Source: Hyphomicrobiales bacterium (GTDB taxonomy: Bacteria; Pseudomonadota; Alphaproteobacteria; Rhizobiales; Rhizobiaceae). Taken from it: DNA of 46,002 bases. The position numbers and the translations under genes were made by a program. Of the stretch, positions 24,332 through 33,262 are shown piece by piece. Position 1 is the first letter of the stretch, and each line of letters opens with the position of its first letter. The notes beneath the pieces were generated by a model. It worked only from the letters and a program-made list of their open reading frames with translations, searched no databases and was not told the origin of the DNA. The stretch is from contig UBQW01000044.1 of NCBI GenBank assembly GCA_900467745.1, positions 77,353-123,354 of the forward strand, read 5' to 3'.

Positions 24332-25072
24332 TCATGCGAGGTAGCCGCCGTCGATGGTGAGCGCCGAGCCGGTGACGAAGGAGGCCTCGGGGCTGGCGAG
24401 ATAGGCTGCAAAGCTGGCGATTTCGCTGTCTTCGCCCATGCGGCCCAGCGCCATCAGCGGCGACAGGTGCTCCTCCGTGCCCGGCGCGCCGTTCATGTCG
24501 GTTGCGGTCGGGCCCGGCTGGATGGTGTTGACGGTAATCCCGCGCGGGCCGAGATCGCGCGCCAGACCGCGGGTCATGGAGGCGATGGCGCCCTTGGTCA
24601 TGCTGTAGACCGAGGATGTTGGAAAGCCGCTACGGTCGGCAACGACGCTGCCGATATTGATGATGCGACCACCTGCCTGCATGTGCTTTGCCGCTGCCTG
24701 GGTACCGACGAAGACGGCGCGGACGTTGACCGCGAACATGCGGTCGAAATCTTCCAGCGCGAATTCGTCGAGAGGGGCGAGCATCAGGATGCCGGCATTG
24801 TTGACGAGGATGTCGAGCGCGCCGAAGTGGCTGACTGTCGTGGCGACGGCATTGCGCACGGCCTCGGGATCGGCGCTGTCGGCCTTGATCGCCAGCGCCT
24901 TGCCGCCTTTGGCTTCGATCTCGGCGGTCAGCGCCTTGGCCCGGTCATCGCTGCTGGCATAGGTGAAGGCCACGGCTGCGCCGTCTTGCGCCAGCCTGCG
25001 GACGATCGCCGCGCCGATGCCGCGCGAGCCGCCGGTGACGAGGGCGACCTTGTCGGTGAGAGAGTGAGACAT
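24332..25072 (-). CDS. Short-chain dehydrogenase/reductase
   Basis: A 246-residue classical SDR. The dinucleotide-binding glycine motif GGSRGIG is at residues 14-20, NNAG at 91-94, and the catalytic set is Ser142, Tyr156 and Lys160 (SVYSMTK). A likely NADP preference is suggested by the basic residue after the glycine motif and the lack of an acidic residue at the end of strand 2. It resembles 3-oxoacyl-ACP reductase-like proteins of unknown substrate. The chosen ATG has AAAGGAAA before it; ten more codons are open upstream. The TetR gene lies upstream on the same strand. Confidence 0.9.
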   Translation of the reverse strand: MSHSLTDKVALVTGGSRGIGAAIVRRLAQDGAAVAFTYASSDDRAKALTAEIEAKGGKALAIKADSADPEAVRNAVATTVSHFGALDILVNNAGILMLAPLDEFALEDFDRMFAVNVRAVFVGTQAAAKHMQAGGRIINIGSVVADRSGFPTSSVYSMTKGAIASMTRGLARDLGPRGITVNTIQPGPTATDMNGAPGTEEHLSPLMALGRMGEDSEIASFAAYLASPEASFVTGSALTIDGGYLA

Positions 25073-25149
25073 TTTAAATTTCCTTTCTGGTTTCTGGATC
25101 ATTCAGTCTAGAATTGCGCGTAGAAAAACGACGCGGTCTTGCGGTGCGC

Positions 25150-25728
25150 TTAGCGCAGGCTGCGGATGGCCATGCGGGCGATGCCGCGAAGGGTTTCGGG
25201 GGAGGCGCCGTTGCGGGCGCTGACTTTCATGCCTGACAGGGTCGCGCCGAGGAAATGGACGGCCTCGTCGGGGTCGATGTCGGATGCGATGCCGCCAGTC
25301 TTGCGGCCGTCTTCGATAATCGCCTTCAGCGCCGTGGATAGCGTGCGGGACGCGCTATCGGTCAGTGTGGCGATCTCAAGGTCGGTGCGGCCGAATTCGC
25401 AGACGGCGCTGACGCCGAGGCAGCCACGGCTGGCTTCCGACGCCGGCCGCGAGGCGAAGGCGACGAGTGCACCCTCCAGCGCTTCGACCGGCGATGCCTG
25501 GCGCTCCAGGTCGTCGATCAGTCGGGCGGTGCTGTCGGCGTTGTAACGCTGCAAGGCTTCCAGATAGAGGCCGCGCTTGTCGCCAAAGGTATCGTACATG
25601 CTCTGGCGGCTGATCTTCATTGCCGTCAACAGCTGATCCGTCGACGTGCCTTCATAGCCGTGCTCGGAGAACACGTTGATGGCGGCGCCAAGCGCCAGGT
25701 CGCGATCGAATTCCTTATGTCTTGCCAT
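25150..25728 (-). CDS. TetR-family transcriptional repressor
   Basis: A 192-residue regulator. The N-terminal helix-turn-helix reads TSTDQLLTAMKISRQSMYDT, followed by the usual FGDKRGLYLEAL. The C-terminal domain, with Cys103 and Cys110, is of the type seen next to oxidoreductases and would bind a small ligand. It lies 77 bp upstream of the SDR gene on the same strand; such pairs are usually self-regulated, with the regulator controlling the enzyme. No clear palindromic operator was found. Confidence 0.9.
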   Translation of the reverse strand: MARHKEFDRDLALGAAINVFSEHGYEGTSTDQLLTAMKISRQSMYDTFGDKRGLYLEALQRYNADSTARLIDDLERQASPVEALEGALVAFASRPASEASRGCLGVSAVCEFGRTDLEIATLTDSASRTLSTALKAIIEDGRKTGGIASDIDPDEAVHFLGATLSGMKVSARNGASPETLRGIARMAIRSLR

Positions 25729-25939
25729 GGGGGAGATATAGGAATTGCAGACTGATCTGTCCAGAATTAATCTGCGGCCTTTCTGCGATTCAATGCAGCC
25801 ATGCGGCGCTGCTCTTGAAATTTCCCCGATTTTGTGGTCTTGAAGCCGCCAATCTTATAAAGCGCAGCCTCTACCGGCGATCAGGGACCATCCCCGCCCT
25901 GACAACGCGCACCTATTTAGCCCAAGGAAAACCGCCCAC

Positions 25940-26740
25940 ATGGCCCGTTCAGCTCTTCTCAATGTCATGGTTCAGGCTGCCCTCAAGGCAGGAAAATCGC
26001 TGGGGCGTGATTTCGGCGAAGTGCAGAACCTGCAGGTCTCGGTCAAGGGACCGGGCGATTTCGTCTCGTCCGCCGACCGCAAGGCCGAGAAGATCGTGCG
26101 CGAGGAGCTTCTGAAGGCACGCCCGACCTATGGCTTCCTCGGCGAGGAAGGCGAAGAGATCAAGGGCACCGACGGCGCGCATCGCTGGATCGTCGATCCG
26201 CTTGACGGCACCACCAACTTCCTGCATGGCATTCCGATGTTTTCGGTCTCGATCGCGCTTGAGCGCAACAACGAGATCGTCGCCGGCGTCATCTTCAACC
26301 CGGCGACCGATGAGCTCTACACCACCGAGCGTGGCGGCGGCGCCTTCCTCAACGATCGCCGCCTGCGCGTCGGCGCACGCCGTGTGCTCTCTGACTCGGT
26401 CGTCGCCTGTGGCGTTCCGCATCTCGGCCGTGGCAACCACGGCAAATTCCTCGTCGAACTCCGGCACGTCATGGGCGAAGTCGCCGGTGTCCGCGGCATG
26501 GGTTCGGCTTCGCTCGATCTCGCTTATGTCGCGGCCGGCCGTTTCGACGGTTTATGGGAAACCGACCTTTCGGCCTGGGATATCGCGGCCGGCATCCTGC
26601 TCATCCGCGAAGCCGGCGGCTATGTCAGCGACTGGGATGGCGGCAACTCGATTCTCGAGACCGGCAACGTCGTGGCTGGAAACGAGTACATCCAGAAGGC
26701 GCTGATGGAAGTTGCCAAGCGTCCGGTGCCCAGCCGGTAA
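25940..26740 (+). CDS. suhB: Inositol monophosphatase family protein (SuhB-like)
   Basis: A 266-residue Mg-dependent, lithium-sensitive-type phosphatase. The metal-binding residues are Glu69-Glu70 (LGEEGEE) and Asp86/Asp89 in IVDPLDGTTNFLHG; the second signature is ETDLSAWDIAAG. It hydrolyses myo-inositol 1-phosphate or related sugar phosphates. SuhB in other bacteria also takes part in rRNA antitermination. The ribosome site is AAGGAAA. After the stop, a weak hairpin followed by CTTTTT could end the transcript. Confidence 0.92.
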   Translation: MARSALLNVMVQAALKAGKSLGRDFGEVQNLQVSVKGPGDFVSSADRKAEKIVREELLKARPTYGFLGEEGEEIKGTDGAHRWIVDPLDGTTNFLHGIPMFSVSIALERNNEIVAGVIFNPATDELYTTERGGGAFLNDRRLRVGARRVLSDSVVACGVPHLGRGNHGKFLVELRHVMGEVAGVRGMGSASLDLAYVAAGRFDGLWETDLSAWDIAAGILLIREAGGYVSDWDGGNSILETGNVVAGNEYIQKALMEVAKRPVPSR

Positions 26741-26840
26741 GTCTTTGTTATAAAGACAGGCTTTTTCGTTCCGCATACTTCAATTCGGCACAATGATGAT
26801 CTAGTCTCCGGCTGTGATGAGGCCGGAGGCTGCGGAATCT

Positions 26841-27938
26841 ATGGAAAATGTGAATGTGGCGGAGTTCGGCTCGACCGAGAAAACCACGGGAAATTACAGC
26901 TATAAGCTATCCAGCCCGATGCCCTTTCTGTGGACGATGGTGCTGTTCCTCGTCATCGTCGGGTTCATAGCATCCATCCTGTTCCGCCAGGCGCAGACGG
27001 CCTTCATGCACAATCCGGGGCTGAACGGCCTCATTCTCGGCGTTCTCGGCATCGGCATCATCCTTGTCTTCAGCCATGTGCTGTCGCTTCGGCCGGAGGT
27101 GCGCTGGTTCAATTCGTTCCGCGCCGCCGGCAGCGCCGACAAGGTGAACCGCAACCCGAAGCTCTTGGCGCCGATGCGCACGCTGATTGGCAGCCGTACC
27201 TCCTCGGCCGCGGGCATCTCGACCACGGCCTTCCGGTCCATTCTCGATTCGATCGCCAACCGCTTGGACGAATCCCGCGACGTCTCGCGTTATCTGATCG
27301 GTCTCCTCGTCTTCCTCGGCCTGCTCGGCACCTTCTGGGGCCTGATCGGCACGATCGGCTCGATCAGTTCGGTCATCCAGTCGCTGGATGCCGGCACGAG
27401 CGGGTCTTCCGACGTCCTGACCTCGCTGAAGGAGGGGCTGTCGCAGCCGCTGTCGGGCATGGGACAGGCGTTCTCGTCCTCGCTGCTTGGTCTTTCCGGC
27501 TCGCTCATCCTCGGCTTTCTCGACCTGCAGGCCGGCCGCGCGCAGAACCGCTTCTATACGGAGCTGGAAAACTGGCTGTCGTCGGTGACCGATGTCGGCT
27601 CCGACCTTGCGGCACCCGTGATCGACACCAAGGGCGGCGTTTCGCCGGAAGAGATCCGCGCGCTGTCGGAATACATGCAGAAGGTTTCGGAAGAGGGCGG
27701 CGGCAGCCAGCGCTCTGTCGCGGCCATGGCCAATCTCGCCGAGGGCATCCAGGGGCTGGTCAAGAACATGCGCAACGAGCAGCAGATGCTGCGCGACTGG
27801 ATCGAGGCGCAGCAGGACGAGGCGAAGGCCATGCGCCGCACGCTCGACCGGCTGGCTGAACGGATCGGCGCGCAGGAAAAGCATGCCTCGACTGAGCGCC
27901 CTCGTGTGCCGCAGACCGAAAAGAGCGAGGGCAAGTAA
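26841..27938 (+). CDS. MotA/TolQ/ExbB-like proton-channel protein
   Basis: A protein of about 365 residues with four predicted membrane helices: two near the N-terminus (LWTMVLFLVIVGFIASILF and GLILGVLGIGIILVFSHVL), a 70-residue cytoplasmic loop, then the conserved pair YLIGLLVFLGLLGTFWGLIG and LLGLSGSLILGFLDLQAG typical of MotA/ExbB. The C-terminal 110 residues are charged and partly coiled-coil. Such proteins form the stator ring around a MotB- or TolR-like partner. That partner is the next gene, 3 bp downstream. A GTG at 26814 is an alternative start. No flagellar gene is near, so the motor role is uncertain. Confidence 0.85.
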   Translation: MENVNVAEFGSTEKTTGNYSYKLSSPMPFLWTMVLFLVIVGFIASILFRQAQTAFMHNPGLNGLILGVLGIGIILVFSHVLSLRPEVRWFNSFRAAGSADKVNRNPKLLAPMRTLIGSRTSSAAGISTTAFRSILDSIANRLDESRDVSRYLIGLLVFLGLLGTFWGLIGTIGSISSVIQSLDAGTSGSSDVLTSLKEGLSQPLSGMGQAFSSSLLGLSGSLILGFLDLQAGRAQNRFYTELENWLSSVTDVGSDLAAPVIDTKGGVSPEEIRALSEYMQKVSEEGGGSQRSVAAMANLAEGIQGLVKNMRNEQQMLRDWIEAQQDEAKAMRRTLDRLAERIGAQEKHASTERPRVPQTEKSEGK

Positions 27939-27941
27939 GCC

Positions 27942-28973
27942 ATGGCTCTTGCCCGCAACCGTCGCCGCGAACGCACGGTCGACTATTGGCCCGGCTTCGT
28001 CGATGCGCTATCGACGCTTCTGATCGCGGTGATGTTCCTGCTCACGGTGTTCGTCGTCGGGCAGTTTATTCTCAGCCGCGAGATATCTGGCCGCGACGAG
28101 GTGATGAACCGGCTGAACAGCCAGATCAACGAATTAACGCAGCTGCTCGCGCTCGAAAAGGGCAGCAAGCAGGATCTTGAGGACAGCGTCGCCAACCTGC
28201 AGGCGTCGCTCGCGACCGCCGAGGGTGAACGCTCGCGGCTGCAGTCGCTGCTGTCGGCCGGCTCCGGCGGCCAGGACGCGGCGCAGCAGCGGATCGGCTC
28301 GCTCACCAAGGAGCTCGATGAGCAGAAGCAGATGAGCGACCGGGCGATGAGCCAGGTGGAGTTGCTCAACCAGCAGATCGCGGCGCTGCGCAACCAGATC
28401 GCCGCCGTCGAGGTGGCGCTGCAGGCCTCCGAGCAGAAGGACCAGCAGTCACAGACGAAGATCGCCGATCTCGGCCGCCGCCTCAACGTGGCGCTTGCCG
28501 CGCGCGTGCAGGAGCTCAACCGTTACCGCTCGGACTTCTTCGGACGGCTGCGCGAGATCCTGTCGGACCGCGAGAACATCCGCATCGTCGGCGACCGCTT
28601 CGTGTTCCAGTCGGAAGTGCTCTTCCCCTCCGGCGGCGCCGATCTCAATCCCGACGGCCAGACGGAGATGGCCAAGCTCGCGGCAGCGCTGCTCGACGTC
28701 GCCAAGGAAATTCCGCCGGAGATCAACTGGGTGCTGCGCGTCGACGGCCACACCGACAACGTGCCGCTCGCCGGCACCGGCCGCTTCGCCGATAACTGGC
28801 AGCTGTCTTCGGCGCGCGCGATCTCGGTGGTCAAGTTCCTGATTTCGCAGGGCGTGCCGGCCGACCGGCTGGTTGCGGCCGGCTTCGGCGAGTATCAGCC
28901 GATCGCGCCCGGCGATACGCCCGAGGCGCGGGCGACCAACCGACGGATCGAGTTGAAGCTGACGGAGAAGTGA
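27942..28973 (+). CDS. MotB/OmpA-like peptidoglycan-binding stator partner
   Basis: A 343-residue protein. A short basic N-terminus leads to one membrane helix, DALSTLLIAVMFLLTVFVVG, where Asp21 sits like the proton-carrying aspartate of MotB. A long periplasmic coiled coil (about residues 50-180, rich in Gln, Glu and Leu) is followed by an OmpA-type domain (DGHTDNVPLAGTGRFADNW, ATNRRIELKL) that binds peptidoglycan. It forms a two-gene unit with the MotA-like gene. The coiled coil is much longer than in flagellar MotB, which suggests a different geometry or task. Confidence 0.88.
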   Translation: MALARNRRRERTVDYWPGFVDALSTLLIAVMFLLTVFVVGQFILSREISGRDEVMNRLNSQINELTQLLALEKGSKQDLEDSVANLQASLATAEGERSRLQSLLSAGSGGQDAAQQRIGSLTKELDEQKQMSDRAMSQVELLNQQIAALRNQIAAVEVALQASEQKDQQSQTKIADLGRRLNVALAARVQELNRYRSDFFGRLREILSDRENIRIVGDRFVFQSEVLFPSGGADLNPDGQTEMAKLAAALLDVAKEIPPEINWVLRVDGHTDNVPLAGTGRFADNWQLSSARAISVVKFLISQGVPADRLVAAGFGEYQPIAPGDTPEARATNRRIELKLTEK

Positions 28974-28988
28974 CGGGTGGCTTACTCT

Positions 28989-29107
28989 CCCTCATTCCTG
29001 TGCTTGTCACAGGAATCCAGCCGACGCGCGTCTGCGCGGCGAAGAGAGTCTTATGCGATCAAGGACTTGATCGCGCTGGATCCCTGTGACGAGCACAGGG
29101 ATGAGGG
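28989..29107. repeat. Palindromic intergenic repeat, RIME-like
   Basis: Two 33-bp arms (28989-29021 and 29075-29107) are inverted copies with three differences. Each arm is itself a palindrome (CCTGTGCTTGTCACAGG on the left; CCCTGTGACGAGCACAGGG on the right). Between them lies GATCAAGGACTTGATC (29057-29072), a further palindrome. The size and layout match the class of rhizobial intergenic mosaic elements. It follows the MotB-like gene by 15 bp. Membership in that named family is from memory and not checked. Confidence 0.75.
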
Positions 29108-29171
29108 AAGTTGAAGTTTACACCGGCATTCACCGCTGACGTCGGAGCACGCTGCAACGTAAGCGGCCAGC

Positions 29172-29212
29172 AGCACAAAAGAAAAAAGGCGGCGCCCTGA
29201 GGTGCCGCCTTT
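29172..29212 (-). terminator. Terminator of the YegP-like gene
   Basis: On the minus strand a 9-bp stem (AAAGGCGGC / GCCGCCTTT) is followed by TTTTTTCTTTT. It begins 6 bp after the stop of the YegP-like gene. Confidence 0.85.
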
Positions 29213-29218
29213 GATGTA

Positions 29219-29410
29219 TCAGGCGTCAGCCGCCTTGGTGGTGTCGTCGACGACGGCGCCGGGAGCGTTTTTCTTGATGGATTCGATCGCGCTCAGCGCC
29301 GACGCCTTGGCCTTGTAGCCCTCGGAGCCGAACATCGCCTCGCCGTTCGATGCCTTGAAACGGAAACGGAATTCGCCTGCCTTGTCCTTATAAACTTCGA
29401 ACTTATACAT
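29219..29410 (-). CDS. YegP/DUF1508 family protein
   Basis: A 63-residue protein made of one DUF1508 repeat: MYKFEVYKDKAGEFRFRFKA, a glycine turn, then SEGYKAKASALSAIESIKKN. The fold is a small beta-hairpin plus helix; the function is unknown. E. coli YegP has two such repeats, and this is the single-repeat form. The ribosome site is GGGAGA. A clear terminator follows, so it is likely a single-gene transcript. Confidence 0.88.
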   Translation of the reverse strand: MYKFEVYKDKAGEFRFRFKASNGEAMFGSEGYKAKASALSAIESIKKNAPGAVVDDTTKAADA

Positions 29411-29475
29411 CGATTGTCTCCCGGAATCAGGATGTTGTTTAAATCTGCAAGCGCAGCCTAAAACAAAAAATCCAA

Positions 29476-29649
29476 TTATTCCATCGGGATGTTTGGGCGG
29501 GTGCGTCCTTGAGCCGGCTGGCTTCTCTCAAACAATATGTCGCGACCGGATGAGAGATCGTATTCGGTCAGATCGGCCTCGGCGACGAAATCCTCGGCCT
29601 GTCGGTCGGTGGAGAAGCGCGGAAGCGGCTTAAGACTTTTGCTGTTCAT
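29476..29649 (-). CDS. Orphan CopG/BrnA-type antitoxin-like protein
   Basis: A 57-residue protein with KPLPRFSTDRQAEDFVAEAD and LTEYDLSSG, the pattern of CopG-type antitoxins that usually pair with a BrnT or RelE-like toxin. The start is the ATG four bases after CAGG. Only about 90 bp separate it from the ABC exporter gene upstream, too little for a toxin, and none is found downstream. It may be a solitary regulator or a remnant of a toxin-antitoxin pair. Family recognition is from the motif only. Confidence 0.65.
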   Translation of the reverse strand: MNSKSLKPLPRFSTDRQAEDFVAEADLTEYDLSSGRDILFERSQPAQGRTRPNIPME

Positions 29650-29738
29650 AGTGCCTGAACTCCCGCGCCCTGAATACGGCTCAACGCTATTGCAGTGCCT
29701 GCGGGATTGCAATCCTTGGTGGAAACATGACCCCGCTT

Positions 29739-31541
<1,803 letters not shown>

Positions 31542-31732
31542 TTCAATCTCCAGCAGCCTTCAACACCGTGCAACACGGTCGATGGCTCTTGTTATCCTAA
31601 TGGCCTTCATGTATAGGCACCGCATCCTAATGGGAAGCCGTAGCCAGTAGCGACTGCGGCTTCATTTATTCAATCGGTCCTCTTGTCGCAACGTGGTGCG
31701 TCAAATGGACGTGACATCGCAGGAAGATTGTT

Positions 31733-31954
31733 ATGAAGGCTGAAATCCATCCCGACTACCACACCATCAAGGTAGTCATGACCGACGGCACCGAATACGA
31801 AACCCGCTCGACCTGGGGTTCGGAAGGCGCCGTGATGAACCTCGAAATCGATTCCAAGTCGCACCCGGCCTGGACGGGCGGCAACCAGCAGCTCATGGAC
31901 CGCGGTGGCCGCGTTTCCAAGTTCAACAAGCGTTTCGGCGGCCTCGGCCTCTAA
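31733..31954 (+). CDS. rpmE: Ribosomal protein L31 (zinc-free form)
   Basis: A 73-residue L31 (MKAEIHPDYHTIKVVMTDGT at the N-terminus, FNKRFGGLGL at the end). It has no cysteines, so it is the zinc-independent form usual in rhizobia. The ribosome site is AGGAAG. About 70 bp upstream, GAAGCCG and CGGCTTC (31634-31663) can form a leader hairpin, a possible control element. A terminator follows closely. Confidence 0.96.
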   Translation: MKAEIHPDYHTIKVVMTDGTEYETRSTWGSEGAVMNLEIDSKSHPAWTGGNQQLMDRGGRVSKFNKRFGGLGL

Positions 31955-31981
31955 TCGCTGCTGTTGCACTGATTTCGAAGG

Positions 31982-32006
31982 AGCCCTGCGAAAGCGGGGC
32001 TTTTTT
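31982..32006 (+). terminator. Rho-independent terminator of rpmE
   Basis: AGCCCTGC and GCGGGGCT form an 8-bp stem (one G-T pair) around a GAAA loop, followed by six T residues on the plus strand, 27 bp after the rpmE stop. Confidence 0.9.
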
Positions 32007-32057
32007 GCGTTTGGGCCATGCTTGAGCTGAACGCCGATTAGCGGCTGAGATCCAGAC

Positions 32058-32094
32058 AACAAAAAACCGGCCGCGCAGGGAACGCAGCCGGTTT
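32058..32094 (-). terminator. Rho-independent terminator of rcdA
   Basis: On the minus strand AAACCGGC and GCCGGTTT pair and are followed by TTTTTTGTTG-like sequence. It starts about 20 bp after the rcdA stop. The same 8-bp stem is used after the aldolase gene. Confidence 0.88.
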
Positions 32095-32115
32095 ATGCAG
32101 TCTACTTTGAATGGA

Positions 32116-32631
32116 TCAGTTGTTGCCGAAGGCCGTCTGCAGCAGGCTGAGTTGAGCCTGGACGCTGTTCTGGTTGTCGGGAACGATTGCTGCTTCGTTC
32201 GGGCGATAGATTTCGCGGTCGAGCAGGGCGACGCGGTTCTGCAGGCGCAGCGAGCGTTCGATCAGGTCGCGGAAGGCTTCCGGCAGGTCGCCCCAGCCCG
32301 GTGCGTTGCGGTCGACATTGAAGCCGTCGAGGCGAACCTTGTTCTTTTCGGCCAGAACCTGATCGCGCGACATTTCGCCATTGTTGACGGCGCGCTGCAG
32401 GAGGAGCCAGGAGGCCATCTGCATCAGGCGGGTGGTGAGGCGCATGGATTCCGCTGCGTAGAGAACCGATGCCATGCGCGGCAGAACCTTGGATGCGGTG
32501 CGGCCATTGCCATCCAGATAGGCGGCGGTCTCTTCGACCAACGACATGCCCTCGGAGTACAATGTCTTAAACTGCGACGATGCGGCAGCGCGTCCTGCAA
32601 AACTGATCGTGTTCAATCCAAGCTCTGACAT
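32116..32631 (-). CDS. rcdA: RcdA-family (DUF1465) protease adaptor
   Basis: A 171-residue, mainly helical protein of the DUF1465 family (TISFAGRAAASSQFKTLYSE, helix bundle VLYAAESMRLTTRLMQMASW, RNAPGWGDLPEAFRDLIERS). The family includes Caulobacter RcdA, an adaptor that helps ClpXP destroy the cell-cycle regulator CtrA and other substrates. The C-terminal tail (about 20 residues) looks disordered, as in RcdA. The gene stands alone with its own terminator, and the 380-bp region upstream holds two perfect CtrA-type boxes. That links regulator and adaptor in a possible feedback, which is inferred. Confidence 0.85.
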   Translation of the reverse strand: MSELGLNTISFAGRAAASSQFKTLYSEGMSLVEETAAYLDGNGRTASKVLPRMASVLYAAESMRLTTRLMQMASWLLLQRAVNNGEMSRDQVLAEKNKVRLDGFNVDRNAPGWGDLPEAFRDLIERSLRLQNRVALLDREIYRPNEAAIVPDNQNSVQAQLSLLQTAFGNN

Positions 32632-32758
32632 TTAAAGGGTCCCTGTTGCACGCATCTACTTATTGATCAGGTAACGCAGGCCGGTCCCAAAAGGTTTCAC
32701 CGGTCGGCCTTAATGACTTTAAAGATGGTAGTTTTAGCCTAATAGCGCAAGGCGTTTC

Positions 32759-32773
32759 TTAATAAAGGGTTAA
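32759..32773. promoter_or_regulatory. Perfect CtrA-type box upstream of rcdA
   Basis: TTAATAAAGGGTTAA matches TTAA-N7-TTAA exactly and continues with C as in the fuller consensus. It lies about 130 bp upstream of the rcdA start, between that gene and the terminator hairpin at 32818-32839, where the rcdA promoter must be. Just downstream (32710-32722) is a TTAA-N5-TTAA with wrong spacing. Confidence 0.6.
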
Positions 32774-32810
32774 CTTCCACAGTTTCGTGGTTTTCGTCCC
32801 CAGCCAATGC

Positions 32811-32925
32811 GAAAAAGGAGAGCCGCAAAAGCGGCTCTCAAGGTAAAACAGGGAGAAAAATCAGACCAATTCACCGCATGGGAAACTGTCTGAGATCCAG
32901 AGCAAGTCCGGATGAGCACATCAAT
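32811..32925 (-). ncRNA. Candidate small RNA with its own terminator
   Basis: On the minus strand a perfect 9-bp stem (GAGAGCCGC / GCGGCTCTC, loop TTTT, 32818-32839) is followed by CTTTTTC, a strong terminator. It does not directly follow a gene: the nearest upstream stop on this strand is about 170 bp away and has its own small hairpin (CCGGC / GCCGG, 32996-33010). The stretch leading to it has no ORF but a pyrimidine-rich run (TTTTTCTCCCTG) as in trans-acting RNAs. A CtrA-type box lies just before the presumed start. The 5' end is a guess, and it may instead be only a read-through terminator. Confidence 0.4.
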
Positions 32926-32937
32926 ACATTAGAAAGC

Positions 32938-32952
32938 TTAACGCCTCATTAA
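32938..32952. promoter_or_regulatory. Second perfect CtrA-type box
   Basis: TTAACGCCTCATTAA matches TTAA-N7-TTAA. It lies 300 bp upstream of rcdA, on the far side of a terminator hairpin, so it is better placed to control a short transcript ending at that hairpin than rcdA itself. The 380-bp interval 32632-33011 contains no protein-coding gene that I can support. Confidence 0.5.
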
Positions 32953-33011
32953 GTGTGTGCCGAATTAACACTTGCGCGGCGGCTATAAATCAAATCCGGC
33001 CTTTTGCCGGG

Positions 33012-33203
33012 TCAGGATTTGAAGAGGTTTTCTGCGGCCAATCTTCCCGATGCCTTGCGCGCCGCTTCCTGCTCGATGCGCGAAATCTCGGCCTTGAGCA
33101 TGTCGATGCGCGCGTTGAGCTCGTCCACCGACATCATCGAGAGGTCCATGCCGATCTCGTGATTCGGTTTCTTCTGCGGCCGGTCGTCATCCATGAAGCT
33201 CAT
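33012..33203 (-). CDS. DUF1192 family small protein
   Basis: A 63-residue protein (MSFMDDDRPQKKPNHEIGMD at the N-terminus, then a helix MSVDELNARIDMLKAEISRI). This acidic-plus-coiled-coil pattern is DUF1192, found widely in alphaproteobacteria; the function is unknown. A perfect GGAGGA ribosome site precedes the ATG. It follows the MFS gene on the same strand after 59 bp, so one transcript is likely. A weak hairpin follows the stop. Confidence 0.85.
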   Translation of the reverse strand: MSFMDDDRPQKKPNHEIGMDLSMMSVDELNARIDMLKAEISRIEQEAARKASGRLAAENLFKS

Positions 33204-33262
33204 GTTCGGTCCTCCGTCCTCGTGTCGGCGGGCAAGCGCCCGGCCGTTTCCGCATTCCAAGT

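Noticed and set aside
26741..26770. Rho-independent terminator after the suhB-type gene
   Set aside because: A 6-bp AT-rich stem with CTTTTT nearby is too weak to list as a feature; it is mentioned in the gene entry only.
26841..28973. Zorya-type phage defence system (MotA/MotB-like pair)
   Set aside because: The pair resembles ZorA/ZorB only in general layout. No ZorC, ZorD or ZorE-like helicase, nuclease or other effector is adjacent; the neighbours are suhB and a YegP-like protein.
31733..31954. Zinc-responsive pair of ribosomal proteins (with rpmJ)
   Set aside because: Both rpmE and rpmJ lack zinc ligands, but this is the normal form in rhizobia and no Zur site is visible, so it is not evidence of a zinc-saving switch.
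32710..32722. Third CtrA-type box near rcdA
   Set aside because: TTAATGACTTTAA has a 5-base spacer instead of 7.
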